Assembly: GCA_009469685.1 (NCBI GenBank)
Contig: SSTA01000023.1
Coordinates: 1 to 17,410 of the forward strand
Length of the DNA stretch: 17,410 nt
From: Azonexaceae bacterium
Lineage (GTDB): Bacteria > Pseudomonadota > Gammaproteobacteria > Burkholderiales > Rhodocyclaceae
Direction: 5' to 3'
The notes under the pieces are model-generated. The model did not search any database, had not been told where the DNA came from, and saw only the letters and a list, made by a program, of their open reading frames with translations. The translations under genes were made by a program, and so were the position numbers. Of the stretch, positions 6,996-13,766 are shown in pieces; within the stretch, counting starts at the first letter, position 1; the number at the start of each line of letters is the position of its first letter.

Positions 6996-7634
6996 TCAGT
7001 TCTCCTTTGCAGGGACGGGGGGAGGGGCGAACAGCAATTCGATGTAGCGACGCAGGTGATCGACGCTGGCGGCGGCAACGGCGGCACCCCCAGTCGCCTT
7101 GGCCAGAATGAAGGCCCCCTGCAACACGGCCTGGGTGTGCAAAGCCAGGCTTTCGGCGGTCCACTCGGCCTGCACTCGGTAGAGCGCCATGGCTTCGGCA
7201 ATATCCGGAACCAAGCGGGCGGCGTGGCTGACGATGCTGTCGGCGCACGCCTCGCGAATTTCCGGGCTGGTGCCATAAATCTCCTGAACCAACGTTCCCA
7301 CGAGGCAGGTGAATTCCGGCAATTCACCCCGCAGAATGGCTTTGCGAAAGTCCACGTAACCCAGTAAGCGCTGCAGGGGGTCCTGAAGCGCGTGGTAAGG
7401 CGCTGCGGCAAAAAACTCTCCGGTGACCTCCGACCAATGCTGCGCCGCCGCCACCCCTAGGGCATCCTTGCTCTTGAAGTGATGGAAGAAGGCCCCCTTG
7501 GTCACGCCGGCACGGGCGCAGAGTTCGTCCACCGAGCTTGCCGCGTATCCGCGCTCGCGGATGAGCGCCAGCGCGGCCGTCAGGAGTTTCTGGCGGGCAT
7601 CGCGCCTAGTGGCAGGATAGGGAGTGTTTGCCAT
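6996..7634 (-). CDS. TetR-family transcriptional regulator
   Basis: 212 residues, normal for the family. The N-terminal helix-turn-helix is complete: KLLTAALALIRERGYAASSV, then DELCARAGVTKGAFFHHFKS with the recognition helix, then KDALG. The C-terminal ligand-binding and dimer domain (about 65-205) has the length and helix pattern of TetR_C domains of the NemR/AcuR kind. It is the first gene of the tetR-SRPBCC-VOC operon and is probably autoregulated, since a near-perfect dyad lies inside its own promoter (7640-7668). The ATG at 7634 is only 5 bp after the -10 box, so the mRNA is predicted to be leaderless; no ribosome site is present. The inducer is unknown, but NemR-type regulators sense electrophiles. 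Confidence 0.93.
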   Translation of the reverse strand: MANTPYPATRRDARQKLLTAALALIRERGYAASSVDELCARAGVTKGAFFHHFKSKDALGVAAAQHWSEVTGEFFAAAPYHALQDPLQRLLGYVDFRKAILRGELPEFTCLVGTLVQEIYGTSPEIREACADSIVSHAARLVPDIAEAMALYRVQAEWTAESLALHTQAVLQGAFILAKATGGAAVAAASVDHLRRYIELLFAPPPVPAKEN

Positions 7635-7639
7635 AGTTA

Positions 7640-7668
7640 TTTATACCGACCGGTTGGTATGTTGTCAA
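7640..7668 (-). promoter_or_regulatory. Promoter with embedded TetR operator
   Basis: On the minus strand a perfect TTGACA (7668-7663) is followed after 17 bp by TATAAA (7645-7640). The spacer holds ATACCGACCGGTTGGTAT (7643-7660), an 18-bp dyad with 8 of 9 pairs matched, of the ACCG-ACCGGT type bound by many TetR proteins. A bound repressor would cover the spacer and the -10. The predicted start is at 7633-7634, the first bases of the tetR ATG. Confidence 0.8.
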
Positions 7669-7675
7669 CGAACCC

Positions 7676-7689
7676 ACCCCGTACGGGGT
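7676..7689. repeat. Perfect 14-bp palindrome upstream of tetR
   Basis: ACCCCGTACGGGGT is fully self-complementary and lies 8 bp upstream of the tetR -35 box, in the 106-bp space between tetR and the hydrolase 3' end. It could be a second regulator site or part of a transcript end for nothing obvious. The rest of the gap (7690-7740) shows no feature. Confidence 0.4.
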
Positions 7690-7740
7690 CGCGCGGCTCT
7701 CCCCGGCGAAGCGCTGAGGCGATGCGGAGGCCGAACCGCG

Positions 7741-8319
7741 TTAGAGGCTCTTGATGCGGGAAATGATGGTCCGGAACGCAGGATGGTCGGCATGGACCAT
7801 CCATTCGAAGAGGACCATTTCAGCCGTGACCAGACCGATGCCGGCCTGACGCAGCCGTTCGAGAGCGACCTGCTTGTCCTCGCCATGGCGCGAACCCACG
7901 GCATCGACGGCAACCCGGCAATCGTAGCCGGCAGCCGCGATTCCCAGGGCCGTCTGGAGGACGCAAACGTGTGCCTCCATCCCGGCCACGACCACCTGGG
8001 TGCGGCCCGCGCGGCCGAGGACCTCGGGCAGCGCTGCCTCGTCCATGGCCGAAAAATGGCGCTTGGCGACGATCTGGGAAGGGTTCACCACCTGCATGAG
8101 GAGAGGCAGGGTGGAGCCGATCGCCTCGGGGCAGTGCTCGGTAGCCACAATCGGCACCCCCAGTTCCCTGGCCCCTTCGGCCAAGGCCAGGCAACGGGCG
8201 AAGACGTCCTGATGTCCTTCGACGCTGGGAGCCAGGCGCGTCTGCACATCCACCACGAGGAGAAGGGAACGCTCTGCAGCCAGAGTTTCCAGTTCGAAGG
8301 GTTCTTCCCGGTCGGCCAT
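7741..8319 (-). CDS. Isochorismatase-like cysteine hydrolase
   Basis: 192 residues, cytosolic, Isochorismatase (CSHase) family. The catalytic triad is D24 (LLLVVDVQTRLAP), K86 (QIVAKRHFSAMDE) and C119 (GMEAHVCVLQTA); the cis-peptide region before the cysteine (VVVAGMEAHV) is present. The substrate is unknown. The short form and the sequence around the triad fit the YcaC/ISOC1-type hydrolases rather than true isochorismatases or nicotinamidases. The start at 8319 is preceded by GAGGAG with four bases between. A longer open frame extends across the opposite-strand clpX-like gene and was not used. It diverges from the clpX-like gene with 78 bp between. Confidence 0.9.
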   Translation of the reverse strand: MADREEPFELETLAAERSLLLVVDVQTRLAPSVEGHQDVFARCLALAEGARELGVPIVATEHCPEAIGSTLPLLMQVVNPSQIVAKRHFSAMDEAALPEVLGRAGRTQVVVAGMEAHVCVLQTALGIAAAGYDCRVAVDAVGSRHGEDKQVALERLRQAGIGLVTAEMVLFEWMVHADHPAFRTIISRIKSL

Positions 8320-8397
8320 CGCGTCTCCTCGGTGCATCGGGCTGGCGGCCCGGTTCCGCGCTAAACTCCCGGCAAGGATACACCCGCCGCCCTGACC

Positions 8398-9417
8398 ATG
8401 ACCAACCAGCCCACCCCAATCGCCGAAGCCGTCCCCACCCCGAGCGCCATCGTCCGCCACCTCGATGCCTACGTCATCGGCCAGGAGGAAGCCAAGAAGG
8501 CCATCTCGGTGGCGGTCTATGTCCATTACCGCAAGCTCGATCTCGCCCGCCGATCCGGCACGGCGCTGGCCAAGAGCAATCTGCTCCTGGTGGGACCGTC
8601 GGGAACCGGCAAAACGCTGCTCTGCGAAACCCTGGCTGGCTGCCTGGGCGTTCCTTTCGTCACCGCCAGCGCGACTTCCCTGGCCCAAACCCGCTACGTC
8701 AATGACGAAATCGAGGCCATCCTGCGCCGACTGGTGGACCAGGCCGGCGGCGACGACGCCCTCGCCGGTCGCGGTATCGTCTTCATCGACGAAATCGACA
8801 AGCTCAAGGCCAATCCCACCGAAGGCCGCGGCACCTCGGGTGAAAACGTCCAGCATGCCCTGCTCAAGATCATGGAAGGCACTCCGGTCAAGCTGGAAGC
8901 GGGCCGCTTCGTCGACACCACCGATATCCTGTTCATCTGCGGGGGCGCCTTCGTCGGCCTCGATACCATCATGGCCCAGGGGCGCAGCCTGGGCTACATC
9001 GGTGCCACCGAAGACGACAATCAGGCGATCCTCGACCGCCTCAACCGGCGCGTGAAGCCCACCGACCTTTTCGAGTTCGGCCTGATTCCGGAATTCACCG
9101 GCCGGCTGCCGGTAGTGACCCGGTTCAACGACCTCGGCCGCGATTTGCTGATCCGCATCATGACCGAGCCGAAAAACGCCATCTATCGCCAATACATCGA
9201 CATTCTGGGGGATCAGGGCGTGGCGCTGGAGGTGGGGCCCCCGGTCTTCGAGCAGATCGCCGACGTCGCCCTCGAATACAAGACGGGCGCACGCGGCCTG
9301 CGCGGCATTTTCGAGGAACTGATGGCACCTATCCTCTACATCATCCCCGACCATCCGGAAGTGCGCCGGGTGGCGGTGGATTCCCTCTTCACGCCGCCGC
9401 GTTACTTCCGTTCCTGA
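8398..9417 (+). CDS. ClpX-like AAA+ unfoldase lacking the zinc domain, with altered functional loops
   Basis: 339 residues against about 420 for ClpX. It starts directly at the AAA+ module (TPSAIVRHLDAYVIGQEEAK, residues 14-33) and has no N-terminal C4 zinc domain. ATPase parts are intact: Walker A GPSGTGKT (66-73), Walker B IVFIDE (127-132), arginine finger R236 in EFTGRLPVV, sensor 2 GARGLR (297-302). Three loops differ from E. coli ClpX: the pore-1 GYVG is RYVN (99-102); the RKH loop is deleted (about 161-171); and the ClpP-docking IGF loop region reads SLGYIGA (197-203). No clpP or tig lies beside it. It is probably a second ClpX-type remodeller that may not work with ClpP. The ATG at 8398 has no close ribosome site (nearest AAGGA 18 bp away). 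The 3' end overlaps the DUF1318 gene. Confidence 0.9.
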   Translation: MTNQPTPIAEAVPTPSAIVRHLDAYVIGQEEAKKAISVAVYVHYRKLDLARRSGTALAKSNLLLVGPSGTGKTLLCETLAGCLGVPFVTASATSLAQTRYVNDEIEAILRRLVDQAGGDDALAGRGIVFIDEIDKLKANPTEGRGTSGENVQHALLKIMEGTPVKLEAGRFVDTTDILFICGGAFVGLDTIMAQGRSLGYIGATEDDNQAILDRLNRRVKPTDLFEFGLIPEFTGRLPVVTRFNDLGRDLLIRIMTEPKNAIYRQYIDILGDQGVALEVGPPVFEQIADVALEYKTGARGLRGIFEELMAPILYIIPDHPEVRRVAVDSLFTPPRYFRS

Positions 9418-9977
9418 TCGGCGGCTCGCCGCCAGGTTCCGGATTCATCCAGCACCCACCAGTCGGCCGATCCCTGGGAAATCCATTCCTGCCCGAAGCT
9501 GTAGGAGGCGTAAGGCAGCCACGAGGCCAGGGTGTCGCCGCCATGGCCCACTTCCTTCGCCGCGCGGTTGTAGAGGAAGGCGCGGTAGCGGTTTTCGTCC
9601 CACAGGAGGTCGTGCAATTCCGCTGCCCGGGCGGTCTCCCGCAGGGCGACGAATCCCGTGGCGGTATTGCCGATGACCCCCTGGTCGAGCCAGGAGCGGA
9701 TGCGGGAATGGTGGTCCCGCACCTGGCGGATTGCGGTCGTCGTGTCGCCGCCGGAATAGAGCAGCTTGTCGATCTCGCCGTCGGGGGCCTGTTGGTAAAC
9801 CAAGGCGACCACCTGCCGGGCCTCGATCCGGGTTCCGCTGGCGGCGGTCTGGACGTTGATATTGTGGACCCGGGTATTGTCGCAACCGGGCAGGACGCTC
9901 AAGGTCAGGGCCCAGGCAATCGCCAGGCCCGGCAAACCTCGGAAAACCGCCGCCGTCCAAGGTTCGCGCCGGACCAC
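9402..9977 (-). CDS. DUF1318 (YdbL-like) lipoprotein
   Basis: 191 residues from a GTG at 9977. The first 31 residues form a lipoprotein signal with lipobox L29-P-G-C32. The mature part begins NTRVHNINVQTAASG, and then has the arginine-rich helix IRQVRDHHSRIRSWLDQGVI followed by GNTATGFVALR and a DENRYRAFLYN segment. This order resembles the YdbL/DUF1318 family of small envelope proteins of unknown role; residues 140-191 extend beyond the usual domain and are Trp-rich (WLPYASYSFGQEWI, ADWW). AAGGGCG lies eight bases before the GTG. The gene follows hom by 11 bp and so is probably co-transcribed with it. Its 3' end overlaps the convergent clpX-like gene by 16 bp. The start choice is the least certain part. 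Confidence 0.65.
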   Translation of the reverse strand: MVRREPWTAAVFRGLPGLAIAWALTLSVLPGCDNTRVHNINVQTAASGTRIEARQVVALVYQQAPDGEIDKLLYSGGDTTTAIRQVRDHHSRIRSWLDQGVIGNTATGFVALRETARAAELHDLLWDENRYRAFLYNRAAKEVGHGGDTLASWLPYASYSFGQEWISQGSADWWVLDESGTWRRAADQERK

Positions 9978-9988
9978 GCGTCGCGCCC

Positions 9989-11299
9989 TTACTGGAGTTC
10001 TTCCAGGCGAATGCGCTTGACCTTGCCCTTTTGCGTCGGCAAGGCCTCGATCTTGGCGATGGCGGCGTCGGCAGCGCTTTCCTTGCAGACGTGGGTGAGG
10101 ATGATGATGTCGGTCTCGCCCTCGCCCTCCGCCGGTTCCCGCTGCAGCAGGGCATCGATGGAGATGGCCTGGTCGGCCAGGATGCGGGTCACGTCGGCCA
10201 GCACGCCGGGCTTGTCTTCCACCCGCAAGCGCAGGTAGTAACCGGTCTCGACCTCGCTCATCGGCAGGATGGGCAGGCTGGACATGGCGTCCGGCTGGAA
10301 GGCGAGGTGCGGCACCCGGTGCTCGGGATCGGCAGTGGCCAGGCGGGTGACGTCCACAATATCGGCGATGACTGCGGAAGCGGTTGGCTCGGCACCGGCC
10401 CCCTTGCCGTAGTAGAGCGTAGCGCCGACGGCATCGCCCTTGACCAGGACGGCGTTCATGGCGCCCTCGACATTGGCGATGAGGCGCTTGGCCGGCACCA
10501 GGGTCGGATGCACGCGGAGTTCGACGCCTTCCGGGCGGCGCTTGGCGATGCCCAGCAGCTTGATGCGGTAGCCCAGCTGCTCGGCATACTTGATGTCGGC
10601 GGCTTCCAGCTTGGTGATGCCCTCGACGTAGGCCTTGTCGAACTGGACCGGGATGCCGAAGGCGATGGCGGAGATCAGCGTCGCCTTGTGGGCGGCATCG
10701 ACGCCCTCGATGTCGAAGGTGGGGTCGGCTTCCGCATAGCCCAGGCGCTGGGCCTCGGCGAGGACATCGGCGAAGGAGAGGCCCTTGTCCCGCATCTCGG
10801 AAAGGATGAAATTGGTGGTGCCGTTGATGATGCCGGCGGCCCACTCGATGCTGTTGGCGGTGAGCCCTTCGCGCAGGGCCTTGATGATGGGGATGCCCCC
10901 GGCGACGGCGGCTTCGAAGGCGACCATGACGCCCTTATTCTGGGCGGCGGTGAAGATTTCGGTGCCATGGACGGCCAGCAGCGCCTTGTTGGCGGTGACC
11001 ACGTGCTTGCCATTGGCGATGGATTGCAGGACCACCTCCTTGGCCACGCCGTAGCCGCCGATCAGCTCGACGACGATGTCGATCTCCGGGTCATTGACGA
11101 CGGCGAAGGCATCGTCGGTCAGCTTGCACGCGCCGCCGGTGATCTTTCTGGCGAGGTCCAGGTTCTTGTCGGCCACCACGGTGATGCGGATCGGGCGGCC
11201 GGCGCGGCGGGTGATTTCTTCCGCATTGCGATTGAGGACGGTCCAGGTGCCGCCGCCGACGGTGCCGATGCCGATGAGGCCAACATTGATGGGTTTCAT
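9989..11299 (-). CDS. hom: Homoserine dehydrogenase
   Basis: Reduces aspartate semialdehyde to homoserine with NAD(P)H, the step at the branch to threonine and methionine. 436 residues, monofunctional type. The Rossmann motif GLIGIGTVGGGTW lies at residues 7-19; TANKALLA (K105) and EGVDAAHKATLIS (D201, K205) carry the catalytic lysine region. A C-terminal ACT domain (about 350-430, YYLRLRVEDKPGVLADVTRI) implies allosteric control by threonine. The bases before the ATG at 11299 (CTCCTCAAAGCCTCT) lack a ribosome site. It follows alaA by 69 bp on the same strand and precedes the DUF1318 gene by 11 bp. thrC, its usual partner, is about 7.4 kb further downstream. Confidence 0.97.
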   Translation of the reverse strand: MKPINVGLIGIGTVGGGTWTVLNRNAEEITRRAGRPIRITVVADKNLDLARKITGGACKLTDDAFAVVNDPEIDIVVELIGGYGVAKEVVLQSIANGKHVVTANKALLAVHGTEIFTAAQNKGVMVAFEAAVAGGIPIIKALREGLTANSIEWAAGIINGTTNFILSEMRDKGLSFADVLAEAQRLGYAEADPTFDIEGVDAAHKATLISAIAFGIPVQFDKAYVEGITKLEAADIKYAEQLGYRIKLLGIAKRRPEGVELRVHPTLVPAKRLIANVEGAMNAVLVKGDAVGATLYYGKGAGAEPTASAVIADIVDVTRLATADPEHRVPHLAFQPDAMSSLPILPMSEVETGYYLRLRVEDKPGVLADVTRILADQAISIDALLQREPAEGEGETDIIILTHVCKESAADAAIAKIEALPTQKGKVKRIRLEELQ

Positions 11300-11368
11300 A
11301 GAGGCTTTGAGGAGTGAGGAGTAAGACGTGACAGAAAATCGATGACGCCGCTGGCGCGGCGCCCAAGG

Positions 11369-12616
11369 CTATTCCGCATGAGCGAGGCGGTCGGTGCCGT
11401 GGCGCTTGCGGTAGTGCTCGAGGAAGCGGGCGACGCGGCCGATGGCTTCGCGCAGGTCGTCTTCATGGGGCAGGAAGACGAGGCGGAAGTGGTCCGGGTG
11501 GGGCCAGTTGAAACCGGAACCCTGCACCAGCAGTACCTTCTCCTCCTGCAGCAGCTCCTGGATGAAGGCCTGATCGTTCTTGATCGGATAAACCTTGGGA
11601 TCGAGCCGCGGGAACATGTACAGCGTGGCCTTGGGCTTGACGCAGGAGACGCCCGGAATGGCGTTGAGCAGTTCGTAGGCCACGTCCCGCTGGCGGCGCA
11701 TGCGGCCACCCTCGGCCACCAGATCGTCGATGCTCTGGTAGCCGCCCAGGGCAGTCTGGATGCCGTGCTGGCCGGGCGCATTGGCGCACAACCGCATGGA
11801 AGCCAGCATGTCCAGGCCCTCGATGTAATCCCTGGCGTGCCGCTTGTCGCCGGAAACCACCAGCCAGCCGGCGCGATAGCCGCAGGAACGGTAGTTCTTG
11901 GACAGGCCATTGAAGGTGATGGTCAGCACATCCTCGGAAAGCGCGGCGATGGAGGTGTGCCTGGCGCCCTCGTACAGCACCTTGTCGTACACCTCGTCGG
12001 CGTAAATGATCAGGTGGTGATGACGGGCGATTTCGATGATTTCGTGCAGCAGATCGTCCGGATACAAGGCCCCGGTGGGGTTGTTCGGATTGATGATGAC
12101 AATGGCCCGGGTATGGGCGTTGATCTTGCTGCGGATGTCGTCGAGATCGGGCAGCCAACCCTTGGACTCGTCACACAGGTAATGCCTGGGCGTGCCGCCG
12201 GAGAGGCTGATGGCCGCCGTCCACAGCGGGTAATCCGGCGCCGGCACCAGCACTTCGTCGCCGGCATCGAGCAGCGCGTTCATGGCCATCACGATCAGCT
12301 CGGACACCCCGTTGCCGACGTAGATGTCGTCCAGGGTCACGCCCTTGATGCCCTTCTGCTGGGTGTAGTGCATGATCGCCTTGCGGGCGGCGAAGATCCC
12401 TTTGGAATCGGTATAGCCGGCCGCATTGGGCAGGTTGCGGATGATGTCCTGCTGGATTTCTTCCGGCGCATCGAAGCCGAAGGCAGCCAGATTGCCGATG
12501 TTCAGCTTGATGATCTTGTGGCCTTCCTCCTCCATCTGCTTGGCTTTCTGCAGCACAGGGCCGCGGATGTCGTAGCAGACATTGGCGAGTTTGGCGGATT
12601 TCTTGACGTGTTTCAT
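11369..12616 (-). CDS. alaA: Alanine-forming aminotransferase (AlaA-like, PLP dependent)
   Basis: Transfers an amino group between glutamate and pyruvate to make alanine; fold-type I aminotransferase. 415 residues. It is strikingly close to E. coli AlaA along its length, for example KSAKLANVCYDIRGPVL, VGNGVSELIV, VPAPDYPLWTAA and DYIEGLDMLASMRLCAN. The PLP lysine is K240 in FNGLSKNYRSCG; the INPNNPTGALY loop is intact. The N-terminal NPAPFGF of E. coli is NLAAFGF here. MKHVKKSAKL at 12616 matches the family start. A TTG-started extension to 12649 was rejected. No ribosome site is visible before the ATG (CTTCCGGCCATCTGC). It leads an apparent alaA-hom-DUF1318 transcription unit and diverges from the Mth938-domain gene. 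Confidence 0.95.
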   Translation of the reverse strand: MKHVKKSAKLANVCYDIRGPVLQKAKQMEEEGHKIIKLNIGNLAAFGFDAPEEIQQDIIRNLPNAAGYTDSKGIFAARKAIMHYTQQKGIKGVTLDDIYVGNGVSELIVMAMNALLDAGDEVLVPAPDYPLWTAAISLSGGTPRHYLCDESKGWLPDLDDIRSKINAHTRAIVIINPNNPTGALYPDDLLHEIIEIARHHHLIIYADEVYDKVLYEGARHTSIAALSEDVLTITFNGLSKNYRSCGYRAGWLVVSGDKRHARDYIEGLDMLASMRLCANAPGQHGIQTALGGYQSIDDLVAEGGRMRRQRDVAYELLNAIPGVSCVKPKATLYMFPRLDPKVYPIKNDQAFIQELLQEEKVLLVQGSGFNWPHPDHFRLVFLPHEDDLREAIGRVARFLEHYRKRHGTDRLAHAE

Positions 12617-12652
12617 GCAGATGGCCGGAAGAAGCAGGGTTTCGGGCAAAGG

Positions 12653-12658
12653 TATAAT
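12653..12658 (+). promoter_or_regulatory. Consensus -10 box for the Mth938-domain gene
   Basis: TATAAT occurs in the 119-bp divergent spacer. No good -35 is found 16-18 bp upstream, so the promoter may depend on an activator. The predicted start near 12665 gives a leader of about 71 nt that contains the dyad at 12691-12705. I see no convincing promoter for alaA on the other strand. Confidence 0.4.
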
Positions 12659-12690
12659 CGTACTTTAACCCATGGTGCACCGCAATTTTG

Positions 12691-12705
12691 CTGGGAAGAT
12701 CCCAG
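12691..12705. repeat. Inverted repeat in the alaA / Mth938 divergent spacer
   Basis: CTGGGA-AGA-TCCCAG has six perfect pairs around a 3-base centre. It could be an operator between the two divergent genes, or a leader hairpin of the plus-strand gene. No T-run follows it, so it is not a terminator. Confidence 0.4.
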
Positions 12706-12735
12706 GCGCACCTGAAGCCCCGAGGTTCGACCCCC

Positions 12736-13107
12736 ATGAAGCTGCATCTCTCCAACACCGCCGGCCTCAACATCGTCACCGCCTACGGCGAGGGCTACGT
12801 CGCGATCAACCAGCAGCGCTACGAGGGCAACGTCATCGTCCTGCCGGAATCCGTATTCACTGACTGGACCACCGCCACTCCTGAAGCCCTCGGCGAAACC
12901 GACATGGCGAAGCTTCTGGGTCTGGGCACCGAGATCGTCCTGCTGGGCACCGGCAATCGCCTGCGCTTCCCCCCGGGAGCCCTGATGCGCCCTTTCGCTC
13001 CGGCCGGCATCGGCCTGGAGGTGATGGATCTGCAGGCGGCGTGTCGGACTTACAACATCCTGGCTGCGGAAGGTCGGAAGGTGGCGGCGGCTTTGGTGTT
13101 CGATTGA
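12736..13107 (+). CDS. Mth938-like domain protein (DUF498 / NDUFAF3-related)
   Basis: 123 residues, a single Mth938-like domain with no signal peptide. Features: the N-terminal strand pair around YGEGYVAINQQRYEGNVIVL, then EIVLLGTGNRLRFPPGALM in the middle, then the C-terminal segment GIGLEVMDLQAACRTYNILA followed by KVAAALVF. The TYNIL...RKVAAALV pattern is characteristic of the family. The mitochondrial relative NDUFAF3 helps to assemble complex I; a role of the bacterial proteins is not settled. The ATG at 12736 was chosen because the product then starts at the conserved first strand; GAGG lies 10 bases upstream. The gene diverges from alaA, an arrangement I recall from related betaproteobacteria. 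Confidence 0.9.
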   Translation: MKLHLSNTAGLNIVTAYGEGYVAINQQRYEGNVIVLPESVFTDWTTATPEALGETDMAKLLGLGTEIVLLGTGNRLRFPPGALMRPFAPAGIGLEVMDLQAACRTYNILAAEGRKVAAALVFD

Positions 13108-13296
13108 GTCGCCACGCCGCTGTGCCTCGGACCCGATCTGCCCGATTTCCAAGTGGCCGAAGCCGCCCCCCGGGGCTGCGCAAAATTCAACCCTACCGGG
13201 TCAAGCAAACCGCTACGGCCCCGCCCGCGACCGGGCCTTGCCCATGGCGTTTTCGCCGGCTGGCCGGTGCCTTTTCAGGGGACGCCTAGAACAGCC

Positions 13297-13752
13297 ATGA
13301 CCATGAAGATCTGGGTCGACGCCGACGCCTGTCCGGTCGTCATCAAGGAAATCCTCTATCGCGTTGCCAACCGCACCCGGATTCCCCTCACCCTGGTCGC
13401 CAATCAGATGCTGCGCGTACCCCCTTCGCCCTGGATCAAGGCCGTCCAAGTGCCTGGCGGCTTCGACGTCGCCGATCAACGCATCGCGCTGGAGGTGCAG
13501 GCCGGCGACCTGGTCATCACCGCCGATATTCCCCTCGCCGCCCAAGTCATCGCCAAGGGGGCAAGCGTCATCGACCCGCGCGGCGAATTGCTCACCGCAG
13601 CCAACATCCAGGAACGCCTGACCATGCGGAATTTCATGGATAGCCTGCGCAGCAGCGGAGTCGAGACGGGCGGGCCCGCCGCCCTCTCCAACGCGGATCG
13701 ACAGAGCTTCGCCAATCAGGTCGACAGACTCCTCGCCAAGCGGCAGAACTAG
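13297..13752 (+). CDS. yaiI: UPF0178 (YaiI/YqxD) family protein
   Basis: 151 residues, closely similar to E. coli YaiI. Motifs: [19 protein letters not shown] at the N-terminus, [61 protein letters not shown] and [19 protein letters not shown]. The acidic residues in DADAC and ITADIP suggest a PIN-like nuclease fold, but no activity has been shown to my knowledge. ATGs at 13297 and 13303 are both possible; AGGGGA lies 14 bases before the first. The frame is open further upstream to 13153 but that part is not conserved. The 189-bp gap before the gene (13108-13296) has no clear promoter or terminator, only short GC-rich inverted repeats. It converges on the AhpD-like gene with 14 bp between. 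Confidence 0.93.
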   Translation: MTMKIWVDADACPVVIKEILYRVANRTRIPLTLVANQMLRVPPSPWIKAVQVPGGFDVADQRIALEVQAGDLVITADIPLAAQVIAKGASVIDPRGELLTAANIQERLTMRNFMDSLRSSGVETGGPAALSNADRQSFANQVDRLLAKRQN

Positions 13753-13766
13753 ACTTGCCGATCTCC

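Noticed and set aside
7741..9354. A 537-codon open frame continuing the hydrolase gene upstream
   Set aside because: Most of it is antisense to the clpX-like gene; the conserved hydrolase begins at 8319 with a good ribosome site.
9402..10844. A 480-codon open frame on the minus strand covering hom and the DUF1318 gene
   Set aside because: Its upstream two thirds lies in another frame of hom and has the Arg/Gly/Pro-rich make-up of a high-GC shadow frame; only the part from GTG 9977 looks like a protein.
11300..11368. GGAGTGAGGAG short tandem repeat and GCCGC/GCGGC stem between alaA and hom
   Set aside because: The repeat is only two units and the stem has no T-run next to it; neither stands out from GC-rich background.
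10031..12715. Long plus-strand frames opposite hom and alaA
   Set aside because: Compositionally shadow-like and antisense to two highly conserved enzymes.
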